A stretch of 15,884 nucleotides of DNA from CBFIHN01 sp965662575 (GCA_965662575.1 CBFIHN010000038.1:1-15884); one strand, 5' to 3'. Positions 6,857 through 15,679 are shown, numbered from the stretch's first letter. Program-made: numbers and translations. The notes: generated by a model from the letters alone, not told the origin.

Positions 6857-6884
6857 ATGCGACATGACAATATGTGCAACGCAT
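6857..6884 (+). promoter_or_regulatory. Bulged hairpin in the secD leader
   Basis: ATGCGACAT (6857-6865) can pair with ATGT (6872-6875) and CGCAT (6880-6884), leaving a 4-nt bulge (GCAA) and a 6-nt loop. It ends 8 nt upstream of the AAAGG ribosome site of secD. No T-run follows. It could influence secD translation or mRNA processing, but this is inference from base pairing alone. Confidence 0.3.
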
Positions 6885-6906
6885 GATAGATAAAGGTTAA
6901 CGTTAG

Positions 6907-8811
6907 ATGTTGTCTGCTAAAAAAAATACGGTTCCCTTAAACCATTATTCACCATGGGTTTACGTGCTGGTTGTTGCTGTGCTGTTATTCTCTATTATCT
7001 ATGCACTGCCAAATTTATTTGGTGAAAGCAACGCAGTGCAGATCTCACCGAAAGATAGTCGGCAAGTGACACCAGGCATGGTGGCAGAAATTAAGTCGAT
7101 ATTGGCAGAAAATAAAATTGCCTATCATGATTTAACCGTTAAGCCTTACCGTGTGCAGTTATTGGTAAAAAATACCACCAATCAAATGTTAGCTCAGGAT
7201 GCCATTCAAGCGGCGATGGGTAAAAAAATAGTGGCTGCCATTAATTTGGTGCCCAATACCCCGGAATGGTTGCGTGATTTAGGGGCAAATCCGATGAGTC
7301 TCGGTTTGGATTTGCAAGGCGGTATGTATTTCTTGCTCGATATTGATATGCAGTCGGTGATTAGTAATAACCTCAATAGTTATGCGTCGAGCATTCGCAA
7401 AGACTTGCGTGAACAAAATTTACGTTATTCTGGTGTGCAGGTTAAAGGTCAAGCTTTGCAGGTTTCCTTTCGTCAAGCAGCAGTCGCGAGCACAGCCGAA
7501 GCTTATATCAAAAAACAATTCCCCATGCTCATGGTTAATGAAGATAGTAAAAACCCTTTGCGGTTGCGGTTGAATCTTTCTGAGCAAGAATTGAAAACAA
7601 TCAAGCAATATGCTGTTGGTCAGACTGTTCAGGTGATGCGTAACCGTGTTAATGAGCTAGGTGTTTCTGAAGCCTCTGTTGCTCAGCAAGGTTTGGATCG
7701 TGTGGTTATCGAGTTGCCCGGCGTACAAGATGCTGCCCGTGCTAAAGCCATTTTAGGGGGGACGGCAACACTGAAGGTGATGATGGTCGATAGCCAGGCT
7801 GATGTTGCTAATGCAGTTCATGGTCAGGTGCCAATTGGTTCTAGTTTGTATTATGCCCAGGATGGACGACCGGTGATATTGAAAAATCAAGTAATTATCA
7901 CGGGAAAATCAGTGACAGGTGCTAATGTCGGTTATGATCAACAAACTAGCTTGCCGGTGGTGAATGTCCGTTTGAGTGGACCTCAGGTGAGTTATTTTGC
8001 GCAGGTGACACGTGAGAATGTCGGTAAGCCGATGGCAATTGTCTTGGTCCAGCAGACGTTTGAAAAGAAAAAAGTCAAAGGCAAAATTGAGACAGTGACG
8101 CACACTGAGCAAAAGGTCATTAACGTTGCAACAATCATGGGACCACTGGGGAATAACTTCCAGATTAGTGGTTTGGGTTCTGCGCGTGCTGCACAAAATT
8201 TAGCTTTGACCATTCGTGCCGGTGCCTTACCAGCACCCGTGCGTATTGTCTCTGCAAGCTTAATTGGGCCAACCCTTGGTGCGCACAATATTAAAGTCGG
8301 TACCATTTCGGTGATGGTTGCTTTAATTTTAGTGTTGCTATTTATGATGCTCTACTATCGTTTGTTTGGTTTGCTTTCGGGTATTGCATTGGTAATGAAC
8401 CTGTTTTTTATCGTTGCGGTCATGTCAATCTTACCTGGCGCAACATTAAGTTTACCAGGTATTGCCGGTATTGTTTTGAACTTGGGTATGGCGATTGATG
8501 CCAATGTGCTGGTGTTTGAACGTGTGCGCGAAGAATTACGTCATGGTAAGACGCCACAGGCAGCAATCCATGCTGGTTATAGCCGTGCATTTAGTACGAT
8601 TGTTGATTCACATGTCACAACGTTGATTGTGGCCATTATTTTATTTGCTGTTGGTACCAGTGCTATTGAAGGGTTTGCGGTTACATTGATGATTGGTACG
8701 ACGAGTTCAATATTTACGTCAGTGGTGGTGACACGCGCATTAACCAATATGATTTACGGTGGTCGTGCAATTAAGCGTTTGTCACTGGGGATTAACGTTA
8801 AGCCCCAATAG
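6907..8811 (+). CDS. secD: Protein translocase subunit SecD
   Basis: The 634-aa inner-membrane RND-family protein works with SecF to use the proton gradient to pull preproteins out on the periplasmic side. Membrane helix 1 is at about 16-36, followed by the large periplasmic P1 region. The SecD signature GLDLQGG is at 133-139, and the head/base domains run to about 455. Five more helices follow, with GMAIDANVLVFERVREEL at about 527-545 carrying the conserved Asp and Arg of the proton path. It is slightly longer than E. coli SecD (615). AAAGG at 6892-6896 precedes the ATG by 10 nt. An 87-nt gap from yajC and a 116-nt gap to secF are wider than usual. Nothing is missing. Confidence 0.97.
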   Translation: MLSAKKNTVPLNHYSPWVYVLVVAVLLFSIIYALPNLFGESNAVQISPKDSRQVTPGMVAEIKSILAENKIAYHDLTVKPYRVQLLVKNTTNQMLAQDAIQAAMGKKIVAAINLVPNTPEWLRDLGANPMSLGLDLQGGMYFLLDIDMQSVISNNLNSYASSIRKDLREQNLRYSGVQVKGQALQVSFRQAAVASTAEAYIKKQFPMLMVNEDSKNPLRLRLNLSEQELKTIKQYAVGQTVQVMRNRVNELGVSEASVAQQGLDRVVIELPGVQDAARAKAILGGTATLKVMMVDSQADVANAVHGQVPIGSSLYYAQDGRPVILKNQVIITGKSVTGANVGYDQQTSLPVVNVRLSGPQVSYFAQVTRENVGKPMAIVLVQQTFEKKKVKGKIETVTHTEQKVINVATIMGPLGNNFQISGLGSARAAQNLALTIRAGALPAPVRIVSASLIGPTLGAHNIKVGTISVMVALILVLLFMMLYYRLFGLLSGIALVMNLFFIVAVMSILPGATLSLPGIAGIVLNLGMAIDANVLVFERVREELRHGKTPQAAIHAGYSRAFSTIVDSHVTTLIVAIILFAVGTSAIEGFAVTLMIGTTSSIFTSVVVTRALTNMIYGGRAIKRLSLGINVKPQ

Positions 8812-8927
8812 AGGTATCAATTGATCAACTCAGCGCTTGAGTGCCGCAAGTATTAAAGCAATGAGAATCACAAGAAGACTGCTGCGTAAAGTGAGCCAGT
8901 CAACTTGAAATTTTGAGGAATAGTTAA

Positions 8928-9878
8928 GTGGAATTCTTTAAACAAAATACACAGATTGATTTTTTTGGCATTCGTCGATGGACGGCGCTTGTATCATTAG
9001 TTTTAATTATTGCTTCTTTGGCCTGTTTGGGTATAAAAGGTTTAAATTGGGGCTTAGACTTTACAGGTGGTTATGCGCTACAAATCAACTATCCTCATGC
9101 AGCTGATTTAGGGAAAATTCGAAGTGAATTAAAAACCGCGGGGTTTGATCATTACAGTGTCATTACCTTCGGTAGCAGTAAAAATATCCGCTTAACCTTA
9201 GCACCAGACGTGGTAGACTCTTCTCAGGCGGTTAACACTAAAAAACAAACGGCACAGGATATTCTTCGGGCCAAAGTACAAAAGGCTTTGGGTGCGCGGG
9301 CGGATATTGTTAGCCTGGATTATACTGGCCCGTCGGTTGGTAAGCAGTTAGCACAGCATGGTGTTTTAGCGATGTTGATCGCCTTGTTGGCCACGATGGT
9401 TTATATTGCGATGCGTTTTGAAATGCGTTTTGCTTTGAGCGCGGCCATTGCTTTGGCTCATGATCCAATCATTATTCTTGGGGTCTTTTCTTATTTTCAA
9501 TTGCGTTTTGACTTGGTGTCATTAGCCGCTATATTGGCGGTGATTGGTTATTCATTGAATGATACGGTAGTCATTTATGACCGAGTGCGTGAAAATTTCC
9601 GTAAGCTACGTAAGGCCAGTGTGATTGAGGTTTTAAACCGTTCAATTAATGAAACCCTATCGCGGACGATTATCACCTCTGGTTTAACATTATTAGTTGT
9701 GGTTGTGCTGTTTTTCTTTGGTGGGCCAACGATTCACTGGTTCTCATTAGCACTAATCCTTGGTGTTATTATCGGTACTTATTCATCAATTTATGTTGCT
9801 GGTGCATTAGCCGTTCTATTTGGTTTAGATCGGCAAGCTTTGCTACCGCAGGCCAAGCAAGTTGATGATCGCCCTTAA
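8928..9878 (+). CDS. secF: Protein translocase subunit SecF
   Basis: The 316-aa six-helix RND-family partner of SecD has the first helix at about 20-36 and the family motif NWGLDFTGG at 40-48. The second half carries GYSLNDTVVIYDRVREN (about residues 206-222), the counterpart of the SecD transmembrane Asp/Arg motif. It starts at GTG; GAGGAA at 8915-8920 lies 7 nt upstream and no better ATG fits the alignment. Length is near E. coli SecF (323). The TAA stop overlaps the stop of the convergent helicase gene within a TTAA at 9875-9878, so transcription from the two sides must collide or read through. Confidence 0.97.
   Translation: MEFFKQNTQIDFFGIRRWTALVSLVLIIASLACLGIKGLNWGLDFTGGYALQINYPHAADLGKIRSELKTAGFDHYSVITFGSSKNIRLTLAPDVVDSSQAVNTKKQTAQDILRAKVQKALGARADIVSLDYTGPSVGKQLAQHGVLAMLIALLATMVYIAMRFEMRFALSAAIALAHDPIIILGVFSYFQLRFDLVSLAAILAVIGYSLNDTVVIYDRVRENFRKLRKASVIEVLNRSINETLSRTIITSGLTLLVVVVLFFFGGPTIHWFSLALILGVIIGTYSSIYVAGALAVLFGLDRQALLPQAKQVDDRP
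9875..9878. other. Shared TTAA supplying both stop codons
   Basis: secF ends with TAA at 9876-9878 and the minus-strand helicase gene with TAA read from 9877 down to 9875. The 4-base palindrome makes convergent operons overlap, with no intergenic terminator possible. Confidence 0.95.
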
Positions 9879-12800
9879 ATCTCGATCGATACGGCTTGTA
9901 ACGGTAGGTAGAGTAAGGCTTTCACTTGTCGTTGAGGTTCTAGTTGTTTGACAAGGTAACAGTAATTATCTAGTTGACCTTTGTATTGTTCTTTGAGTTT
10001 GATTGCCAATTGTTCTGTTGGTTGTTGTTTGGTGTTTTGAGTGATTTTATAATCAATCACCCAACGGATACCATCATCAATAAAACTGCGATCGATAATA
10101 TATTCTTTGAGTTGATGATTTTGCTTGCATCCTAGGCGCCATTCACTATGCGCTGCATGTCTGGCGCTTAAAATCCAATGCCCAATTGTATCCCCTAGTG
10201 TCTGGTTTAGAGCCTTAATGATTGTTTGGGCCGCTTGCTCAATGGCATCTTTAGGCACTCCCAGTTGTCTTAGCTTGAATAGAATATGCTGTTTTTGTTG
10301 CTGTGTCTTGTCTAGGTTCCAGTGTTGAAGATCAATGAGTGATAACTGCTGCAGATAATGATGTGTGATTGTGCCAATAGCGCGTTCAGTTATTGTATCT
10401 AACATGGATTGTGGGTTACCGACTGAGCTGGTTACTATTTTGTCTACTGGTATTGTTGACTGCCGGTTCACTGGTAGGCGCGTCGCTGGTGTTTGGGTTT
10501 GCGTGTCTTCGACCTTTTGTATTAACTGAGTGCTTGGGTTGGGTGGTGCAATGCTTGGCCAGAGTAGGGAAAATAGACTTGATTTTGCGGGTGCTTTGAT
10601 TTGTTGCTCTTGGTGTATGCAGGAGGCATAGAGATATAAACGTTTTTTGGCGCGGGTAATGGCAACATAGAGTAGGCGTTGACGTTCATAATATGACTTC
10701 TGCTGCTCAAGATATTGCAGGTATTGGTAGGTTGGGTCTGCGTCTTCACCTGTGGCGTGAATCGATGCCATCATCAGGTGAGGTTGTTGCTCAATTGATT
10801 GTAGTTGCCAACGTAGTAACGGGGACCCATCAGCACGTGTTGCGCGTTGAAGCTCTGGTAAAATCACGCTATCAAATTCTAATCCTTTGGCCTTGTGAAT
10901 TGTCATGACTTGGAGTTTAGGATTGGGTTTACTGCAGCGAAATAATTGTTGTAGTTTTTGTTTGAGCTCCTCTTTAGTTGGTGGTTTTCCGGCATTTTCT
11001 AGCGTTTCTAGCAGGTCAAAAAACTGTTGTGCATTCTCATAATCATGATGGTCTTGTAATGCGTCATGGCCACCCAGTGCCCGCCAAGTTGCTTCAATGT
11101 GAGTGCGTAAAGGCAATCGAGCGCGATATGTTATTGCCTGTTCAAGAATGGGGAGAATGCGTTGGCGAATTGTTTGCCCATCTTCGGTTAAAGTAGCCAA
11201 GGGAAGAGCCTGCCATATTGTCGTTTGTTCGTTGGTCAGGCAGGTGATGTTATGCAGATCTTTCAGCGACAATCCGCACCAAGGGCTACGCAATAATGAT
11301 AGCCAAGCCAAGCGATCTCCTAGATGATCAAGGGCATAGCATAGGCTGGTTAAGTCGCGAATGAGTAAATCGTCAGTTAATGCTTCGATGTCGACAGCCT
11401 CAAATGAAATATCAGCTTGTTGTAGCATCGGTAAAATTTGTGTTAGGTGACGACGAGAGCGGACTAAAATGGCGATATCATCCCCAGGGTAGTTCTTCTG
11501 TAGGTGCTCGATTTTTTTTACAATCTCTGAGGCCTGTTGAGTGCTGAAATTAATTTCTGCGCCACTATGTGCATATTCACGATTAGCTTGTGATACTGCA
11601 TAACGCACCGCACCTTGTAATGAGTCATCATAAGATGGAAAAAATGCGGCAGCATGGTGATTGATCCAATCAATAATATGTTGGTCAGAACGAAAGTTAT
11701 TTTGTAGCTGTAGGCTCGTTAGTTTGATATCGCCAAGACCTTGTTCTCGTGCTTGTAAAAATAAACTAACATCTGCTTGGCGAAAGCGGTAAATCGATTG
11801 CATTGGATCGCCAACTAAAAATAGTGTTCGGCCGTCATTCGCTTGCCAGCCTCGAGTCAGAGACTGGAGTAGTTGAAATTGCAGTTGTGAGGTGTCTTGA
11901 AACTCATCAACCAGGATGTGATGCATTTGATAATCAAGTCGCAGTGCCAAATCACTGGGGGCATCTTCACTACCCAAAGCTTGTAATGCTGCTAGAGCAA
12001 TATGGTTAAAATCAACGGTATTATGCTGAGCAAAAACCAATTGCAAATGAGCGCAGAGAATCGGTAGTAAGCTGAGTAAAGATTGTGTCAACTGCCATTG
12101 CTTAGGTTCAATTTGTTGTGGTGGCAGTTTTTTAATCAGGAGAAGGTGGCTCGTCAGTGCCTGATGAGAACTAAGTGTCTTAAGCAGTGCAAGCATTCCT
12201 TGTTTTTTCGTTTGTAATTGTGCTTTTTCTGCTGGGTTTTTAGCTTTCGATGGAGGGGGGAATCCTTGTTGCTCAGTTACATTTTTACGCAGATGATTTT
12301 TATCGGTGAAAAGCCATTGAGTGACCTGCTGCCAGTAATTGATTTTCTCTACAGTGTTGCTGCAATCATTGAGGGTGATGTTTAGTGCAAAATCCGACAA
12401 CGTTTGGATTTGTTGGTGTATGACATGAGGCAACATCCCCTCAAGCTCTCCGATGGCTTGTTGGTGAATAGCTTGTATACTCTGTTCTAATTGCTGTTGT
12501 AGCTGCTGATTTTCTCTGCATTGAGTAATGACTGGTAGCCATTGTTCACGCCGTGCAAGTAGTTCGATGAGTAGGCGTTCAAGAAGTTCAAAGCGATTAT
12601 CAAGATGTCGCAAGAGCCTCTTGAGATCTTTCTGCCAAGCAACTTCATTATTCAGGTCCTCAAATAAGGCAGTGACCGCTTGTTGATAGAGTGGTTGGCA
12701 ATTCTCTGTCACCTTGATATCGCTGCCAAGGCCGCTAGATATTGGTAGCTGTTGTGCTAATTGGGCACAGAGAGAGTCGATGGTGGTAATGCGCAGCCGC

Positions 12801-13132
12801 TGGGGGTTGTCGAGTAAGCGCCAATTTTTTTCTTGGTCATGTTTGAGTACAGTTGCTGCCAGTTTCCATGTTTGTGCATGATGTGGTGCTGTGGGGCAAG
12901 GGGCGGTTTGTGCATATTCTAGGGCCTTTAAAACACGTTCACGCATTTCTCCAGCTGCTTTGCGGGTGAAGGTCAATGCGATAATTTCTTGCGGGTATTG
13001 ATGGCTACAAGCTAGTAAGCGCAAAAATCGTTGGGTTAGTAACTCAGTTTTTCCAGAGCCTGCCGGTGCCTGAACAATAAATGATTGCTCAGGATTTAAG
13101 GCAAGTTGGCGTGCAGATTGATCGTCAATCAC
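9875..13132 (-). CDS. AddA/RecB-like UvrD-family helicase with C-terminal PD-(D/E)XK nuclease
   Basis: The 1085-aa protein is a superfamily 1A DNA helicase-nuclease for double-strand-end processing and recombination. Motif I APAGSGKT is at 22-29, motif Ia ALTFTRKAAGEM at about 52-63, and motif II VDEFQD at 408-413. Motif III VGDPMQSIYRFRQAD is at 440-454, motif V TIHKAKGLEFDSVI near 743, and motif VI LYVAITRAKKRLYLY near 820. The C-terminal domain has GTITHHYL (about 918) and IIDRSFIDD...WVIDYK (about 1010-1030), the usual H, D and D-x-K pattern of a RecB-type nuclease. This suggests AddA, which normally pairs with AddB. No addB-like gene is adjacent, unless it is elsewhere. The ATG lies 6 nt after the accC stop, so it is probably translated from the acc transcript. 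The central inserts are rich in Gln and His. Confidence 0.9.
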   Translation of the reverse strand: MIDDQSARQLALNPEQSFIVQAPAGSGKTELLTQRFLRLLACSHQYPQEIIALTFTRKAAGEMRERVLKALEYAQTAPCPTAPHHAQTWKLAATVLKHDQEKNWRLLDNPQRLRITTIDSLCAQLAQQLPISSGLGSDIKVTENCQPLYQQAVTALFEDLNNEVAWQKDLKRLLRHLDNRFELLERLLIELLARREQWLPVITQCRENQQLQQQLEQSIQAIHQQAIGELEGMLPHVIHQQIQTLSDFALNITLNDCSNTVEKINYWQQVTQWLFTDKNHLRKNVTEQQGFPPPSKAKNPAEKAQLQTKKQGMLALLKTLSSHQALTSHLLLIKKLPPQQIEPKQWQLTQSLLSLLPILCAHLQLVFAQHNTVDFNHIALAALQALGSEDAPSDLALRLDYQMHHILVDEFQDTSQLQFQLLQSLTRGWQANDGRTLFLVGDPMQSIYRFRQADVSLFLQAREQGLGDIKLTSLQLQNNFRSDQHIIDWINHHAAAFFPSYDDSLQGAVRYAVSQANREYAHSGAEINFSTQQASEIVKKIEHLQKNYPGDDIAILVRSRRHLTQILPMLQQADISFEAVDIEALTDDLLIRDLTSLCYALDHLGDRLAWLSLLRSPWCGLSLKDLHNITCLTNEQTTIWQALPLATLTEDGQTIRQRILPILEQAITYRARLPLRTHIEATWRALGGHDALQDHHDYENAQQFFDLLETLENAGKPPTKEELKQKLQQLFRCSKPNPKLQVMTIHKAKGLEFDSVILPELQRATRADGSPLLRWQLQSIEQQPHLMMASIHATGEDADPTYQYLQYLEQQKSYYERQRLLYVAITRAKKRLYLYASCIHQEQQIKAPAKSSLFSLLWPSIAPPNPSTQLIQKVEDTQTQTPATRLPVNRQSTIPVDKIVTSSVGNPQSMLDTITERAIGTITHHYLQQLSLIDLQHWNLDKTQQQKQHILFKLRQLGVPKDAIEQAAQTIIKALNQTLGDTIGHWILSARHAAHSEWRLGCKQNHQLKEYIIDRSFIDDGIRWVIDYKITQNTKQQPTEQLAIKLKEQYKGQLDNYCYLVKQLEPQRQVKALLYLPLQAVSIEI

Positions 13133-13138
13133 AAGAGA

Positions 13139-14482
13139 TTAAGACTCAGCGAGCATTTTCTCAAGGTAGTGAATATTGGTGCCCCCTTTCTGGAAACTTT
13201 GATTCGCCATAATACGCTGTTGTAGCTCAATATTAGTTTTAATGCCTTGGATAGACATCTCAAGTAGCGCATTTTCCATGCGTGCAATCGCCGCTTCACG
13301 TGTGCGGCCATAGGAGATGACTTTAGCAATCATGGAGTCATAATGGGGTGGAACACGGTAACCAGAGTAAATATGTGAATCAATCCGCATGCCTGGGCCG
13401 CCAGGTGGATGATAAATGTCAATTAAGCCAGGGCTTGGCATAAAGGTTTGAGGGTCTTCAGCGTTAATGCGGCACTCAATAGCATGGCCTTTGATTTTGA
13501 TGTCACTTTGTTTGTGTGCCATCGGAACACCTGCGGCAATGCGCAGCTGTTCCTTAATGATATCAACACCAGTAATCAGTTCAGTGACGGGGTGCTCGAC
13601 TTGGACGCGTGTATTCATTTCAATAAAGTAGAAGCGACCATTTTCATACAAAAATTCAAAGGTACCTGCACCACGATACGTCATTTGTTGGCAGGCTTTA
13701 ACACAGACTTTCCCAATTTTTTCACGCTCTTTCTCGCTGATGCCAGGTGCTGGGGCTTCTTCAACCACTTTTTGGTGGCGTCGTTGCATTGAGCAATCAC
13801 GTTCACCAAGGTGAATGGCTTGACCTTTGCCATCAGCTAGTACTTGAATTTCGATATGGCGTGGGTTTTCAAGGAATTTTTCCATATAGACCATGTCGTT
13901 ATCAAAAGCAGCTTTGGCTTCCGTTTTGGTCATTTGAATGGCTTGTACTAATTCTATTTCAGAGCGGACAACACGCATACCGCGTCCACCACCACCACCA
14001 GCTGCTTTAATAATCACTGGGTAGCCAATATCTTTGGCGATTTTTTTGTTACGCTCGGCATTGTCGGTGAGTGGGCCATCAGAGCCCGGAACGCAGGGTA
14101 CGCCGGCCTTTTTCATCGCTTTAATTGCTTCGACTTTATCTCCCATGCTGCGAATATTGTCTGCTCGAGGTCCGATAAAAATAAAACCACTTTGCTCAAC
14201 TTGTTCAGCAAAATCGGCATTCTCAGCAAGGAATCCATAGCCTGGATGAATCGCCGTGCTTTCAGTGACCTCTGCTGCACTGATAATGGCAGGAATGTTT
14301 AGATAACTTTTGTTTGCCGGTGCCGGACCAATACAGACTGCTTCATCAGCAAGGCGAACATGTTTTAGATCGCGATCCGCGGTTGAGTGAACCGCAACAG
14401 TTTTAATGCGTAGTTCGCGGCAAGCGCGCAAAATACGTAAAGCAATTTCACCACGATTGGCAATTAAGACTTTATCGAGCAT
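13139..14482 (-). CDS. accC: Acetyl-CoA carboxylase biotin carboxylase subunit
   Basis: This cytoplasmic ATP-grasp enzyme carboxylates biotin on AccB, the first step of malonyl-CoA and fatty acid synthesis. The 447-aa length matches E. coli (449). K116, K159, the glycine-rich loop GGGGGRGM (162-169), the catalytic pair E288 and R292 in EMNTRVQVEHP, and the HPGYGFLAEN segment near 79-88 are intact. A ribosome site AAAGGA sits 6 nt upstream of the ATG. It is 21 nt downstream of accB, the usual pairing, and its stop is followed 6 nt later by the helicase-nuclease start. The family call is certain; pyruvate carboxylase subunit A is excluded by the accB neighbour. Confidence 0.98.
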   Translation of the reverse strand: MLDKVLIANRGEIALRILRACRELRIKTVAVHSTADRDLKHVRLADEAVCIGPAPANKSYLNIPAIISAAEVTESTAIHPGYGFLAENADFAEQVEQSGFIFIGPRADNIRSMGDKVEAIKAMKKAGVPCVPGSDGPLTDNAERNKKIAKDIGYPVIIKAAGGGGGRGMRVVRSEIELVQAIQMTKTEAKAAFDNDMVYMEKFLENPRHIEIQVLADGKGQAIHLGERDCSMQRRHQKVVEEAPAPGISEKEREKIGKVCVKACQQMTYRGAGTFEFLYENGRFYFIEMNTRVQVEHPVTELITGVDIIKEQLRIAAGVPMAHKQSDIKIKGHAIECRINAEDPQTFMPSPGLIDIYHPPGGPGMRIDSHIYSGYRVPPHYDSMIAKVISYGRTREAAIARMENALLEMSIQGIKTNIELQQRIMANQSFQKGGTNIHYLEKMLAES

Positions 14483-14503
14483 GATAGATCCTTTGAGCTG
14501 AGG

Positions 14504-14971
14504 TTATTCGATAACAAATAAAGGTTGATCAAATTCAACTGGTGCACCATCTTCGGTAAGGATTTGTTTGATCGTTCCCGCTTTATCAGCCTCGATAGGA
14601 TTCATAATCTTCATGGCTTCAATAATGCATAAGGTCTCACCAATACTGACAGATTGGCCAACACTGACGTAAGGATCACTATCAGGAGAGGGTGCCCCGT
14701 AGAACGTGCCAACCATAGGTGATTTGACTTGATGTCCGGAAGCAGTAGTCGTTGTCGTGTTTTCACTCATTTGTGCTGCCGGTGTTGGTGCGGTAATAGC
14801 CGCTGGTGTGACGATGGGTTGTAACGCCGGTGCAGCATTAACAATTGGTGCTTGACTTGACGGTCTGCTTAAGCGAATACTTTTCTTATCATCAGTCACT
14901 TCAATTTCAGCTAAATCTGACGCCGATAGCAGTTCCATCAGTTTTTTAATATCTTTAATATTAAGATCCAT
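14504..14971 (-). CDS. accB: Biotin carboxyl carrier protein of acetyl-CoA carboxylase
   Basis: The 155-aa BCCP carries biotin between the biotin carboxylase (AccC) and the carboxyltransferase (AccAD, not in the window). A short N-terminal domain (1-38) is followed by a flexible Ala/Pro/Thr-rich linker (about 40-82). The biotinyl domain (83-155) contains the attachment lysine K121 in IIEAMKIMN, and the thumb region YGAPSPDSDPYVSVG is present. Length and layout match E. coli AccB (156). AAAGGA precedes the ATG by 7 nt. It lies 12 nt after aroQ and 21 nt before accC, all in one direction, so the three form one transcript. Confidence 0.98.
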   Translation of the reverse strand: MDLNIKDIKKLMELLSASDLAEIEVTDDKKSIRLSRPSSQAPIVNAAPALQPIVTPAAITAPTPAAQMSENTTTTTASGHQVKSPMVGTFYGAPSPDSDPYVSVGQSVSIGETLCIIEAMKIMNPIEADKAGTIKQILTEDGAPVEFDQPLFVIE

Positions 14972-14983
14972 TTTATGATCCTT

Positions 14984-15433
14984 TTAATTCTTAAGTTTAA
15001 GGTTAGTATGATAATCGTTTGCTGCATCAATGGCCAGTTGATAACTCTGCGCACCAAAACCTGAAATGACGCCAAGTGCTTGATCAGAAAAATAAGAACA
15101 CTGGCGGAAAGCTTCGCGTTTATAGATGTTGGAAAGGTGCACTTCAATAAATGGTTTGTTTATCGCCAGTAAGGCATCACGAAGGGCAATGCTTGTATGC
15201 GTAAAAGCGGCAGGGTTAATAATGATGAAATCGACGCTGTCGGTACTTTGGTGCATGGTGTTAATTAACTCATGCTCAGCATTGCTTTGAAAACAGACTA
15301 CAGTATGGCCAAGCATTTTAGCTCGGTTTTGACAGGCTTGATTAATGCTGTCAAGCGTTGTCGAGCCATAGATATGACTCTCTCGAGTGCCGAGTAAATT
15401 TAAATTTGGGCCATGTAGCAGTAGAATTTGCAT
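14984..15433 (-). CDS. aroQ: Type II 3-dehydroquinate dehydratase
   Basis: This small dodecameric enzyme dehydrates 3-dehydroquinate in the shikimate pathway. The 149-aa protein has HGPNLNLLGTRE (7-18) with the lid arginine R17, catalytic Y22 in IYG, N73 in INPAAFTHT, and the general acid H99 in EVHLSN. R110 in REAFR and YFSDQALGVISGFGAQSY are also conserved. It is first in an aroQ-accB-accC operon, an arrangement common in gammaproteobacteria with type II enzymes. The start ATG at 15433 aligns with family starts but has only a distant AAGG upstream. Its presumed promoter region is cut short by a small mobile element 80 bp upstream, and no convincing -35/-10 pair was found. Confidence 0.97.
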   Translation of the reverse strand: MQILLLHGPNLNLLGTRESHIYGSTTLDSINQACQNRAKMLGHTVVCFQSNAEHELINTMHQSTDSVDFIIINPAAFTHTSIALRDALLAINKPFIEVHLSNIYKREAFRQCSYFSDQALGVISGFGAQSYQLAIDAANDYHTNLKLKN

Positions 15434-15508
15434 ATAGCGTCAATGATTGCCTTGAGTCGAGAAGCGCATTCTGCCGAAATTCCCTTTATTTGTCTACAAG
15501 TCTTTTGC

Positions 15509-15513
15509 ATTCA
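15509..15513. repeat. Left copy of 5-bp target-site duplication (ATTCA)
   Basis: ATTCA directly precedes the mobile element and is repeated at 15655-15659 directly after it. A perfect repeat at exactly the boundaries given by the inverted termini supports insertion by transposition. Confidence 0.75.
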
Positions 15514-15654
15514 GGGGCTGTTGCAAGCTGGTTTATAGCCAGCAATAGCTAGAAGAAAAAAATTAAAAAAGCGGAGTTTATACCTAATAAATGAGTAGTT
15601 TTTCATTTTTTTCAACGACGCCAGTGCCGATAGAAACTGGTTTGCAACAGTCCC
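15514..15654 (+). mobile_element. 141-bp MITE-like non-autonomous element
   Basis: The element is bounded by 21-bp imperfect terminal inverted repeats that match at 17 positions. The left begins GGGGCTGTTGCAAGCTGG and the right, reversed, begins GGGACTGTTGCAAACCAG; the mismatches are all transitions. It is flanked by the 5-bp duplication ATTCA. There is no coding capacity, and the AT-rich interior contains A- and T-runs. CTGTTGCAA near the tips resembles ends seen in the IS6 family, but those usually make 8-bp duplications, so the parent family is undecided. A diverged relative ends at position 47 of this window in opposite orientation. It sits between the aroQ operon start and an unrelated right-hand segment and may have altered the aroQ promoter. 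Confidence 0.8.
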
Positions 15655-15659
15655 ATTCA
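15655..15659. repeat. Right copy of 5-bp target-site duplication (ATTCA)
   Basis: This matches 15509-15513 exactly and abuts the right terminal inverted repeat ending at 15654. Confidence 0.75.
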
Positions 15660-15679
15660 AAATAAAGGAATGTTGATCT

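Noticed and set aside
15118..15129. SNIYKRE in AroQ where many homologues have a His after SNI/SNV
   Set aside because: The catalytic histidine is the one in EVHLSN, which is present. The variable position after it is not catalytic, so inactivity is not implied.
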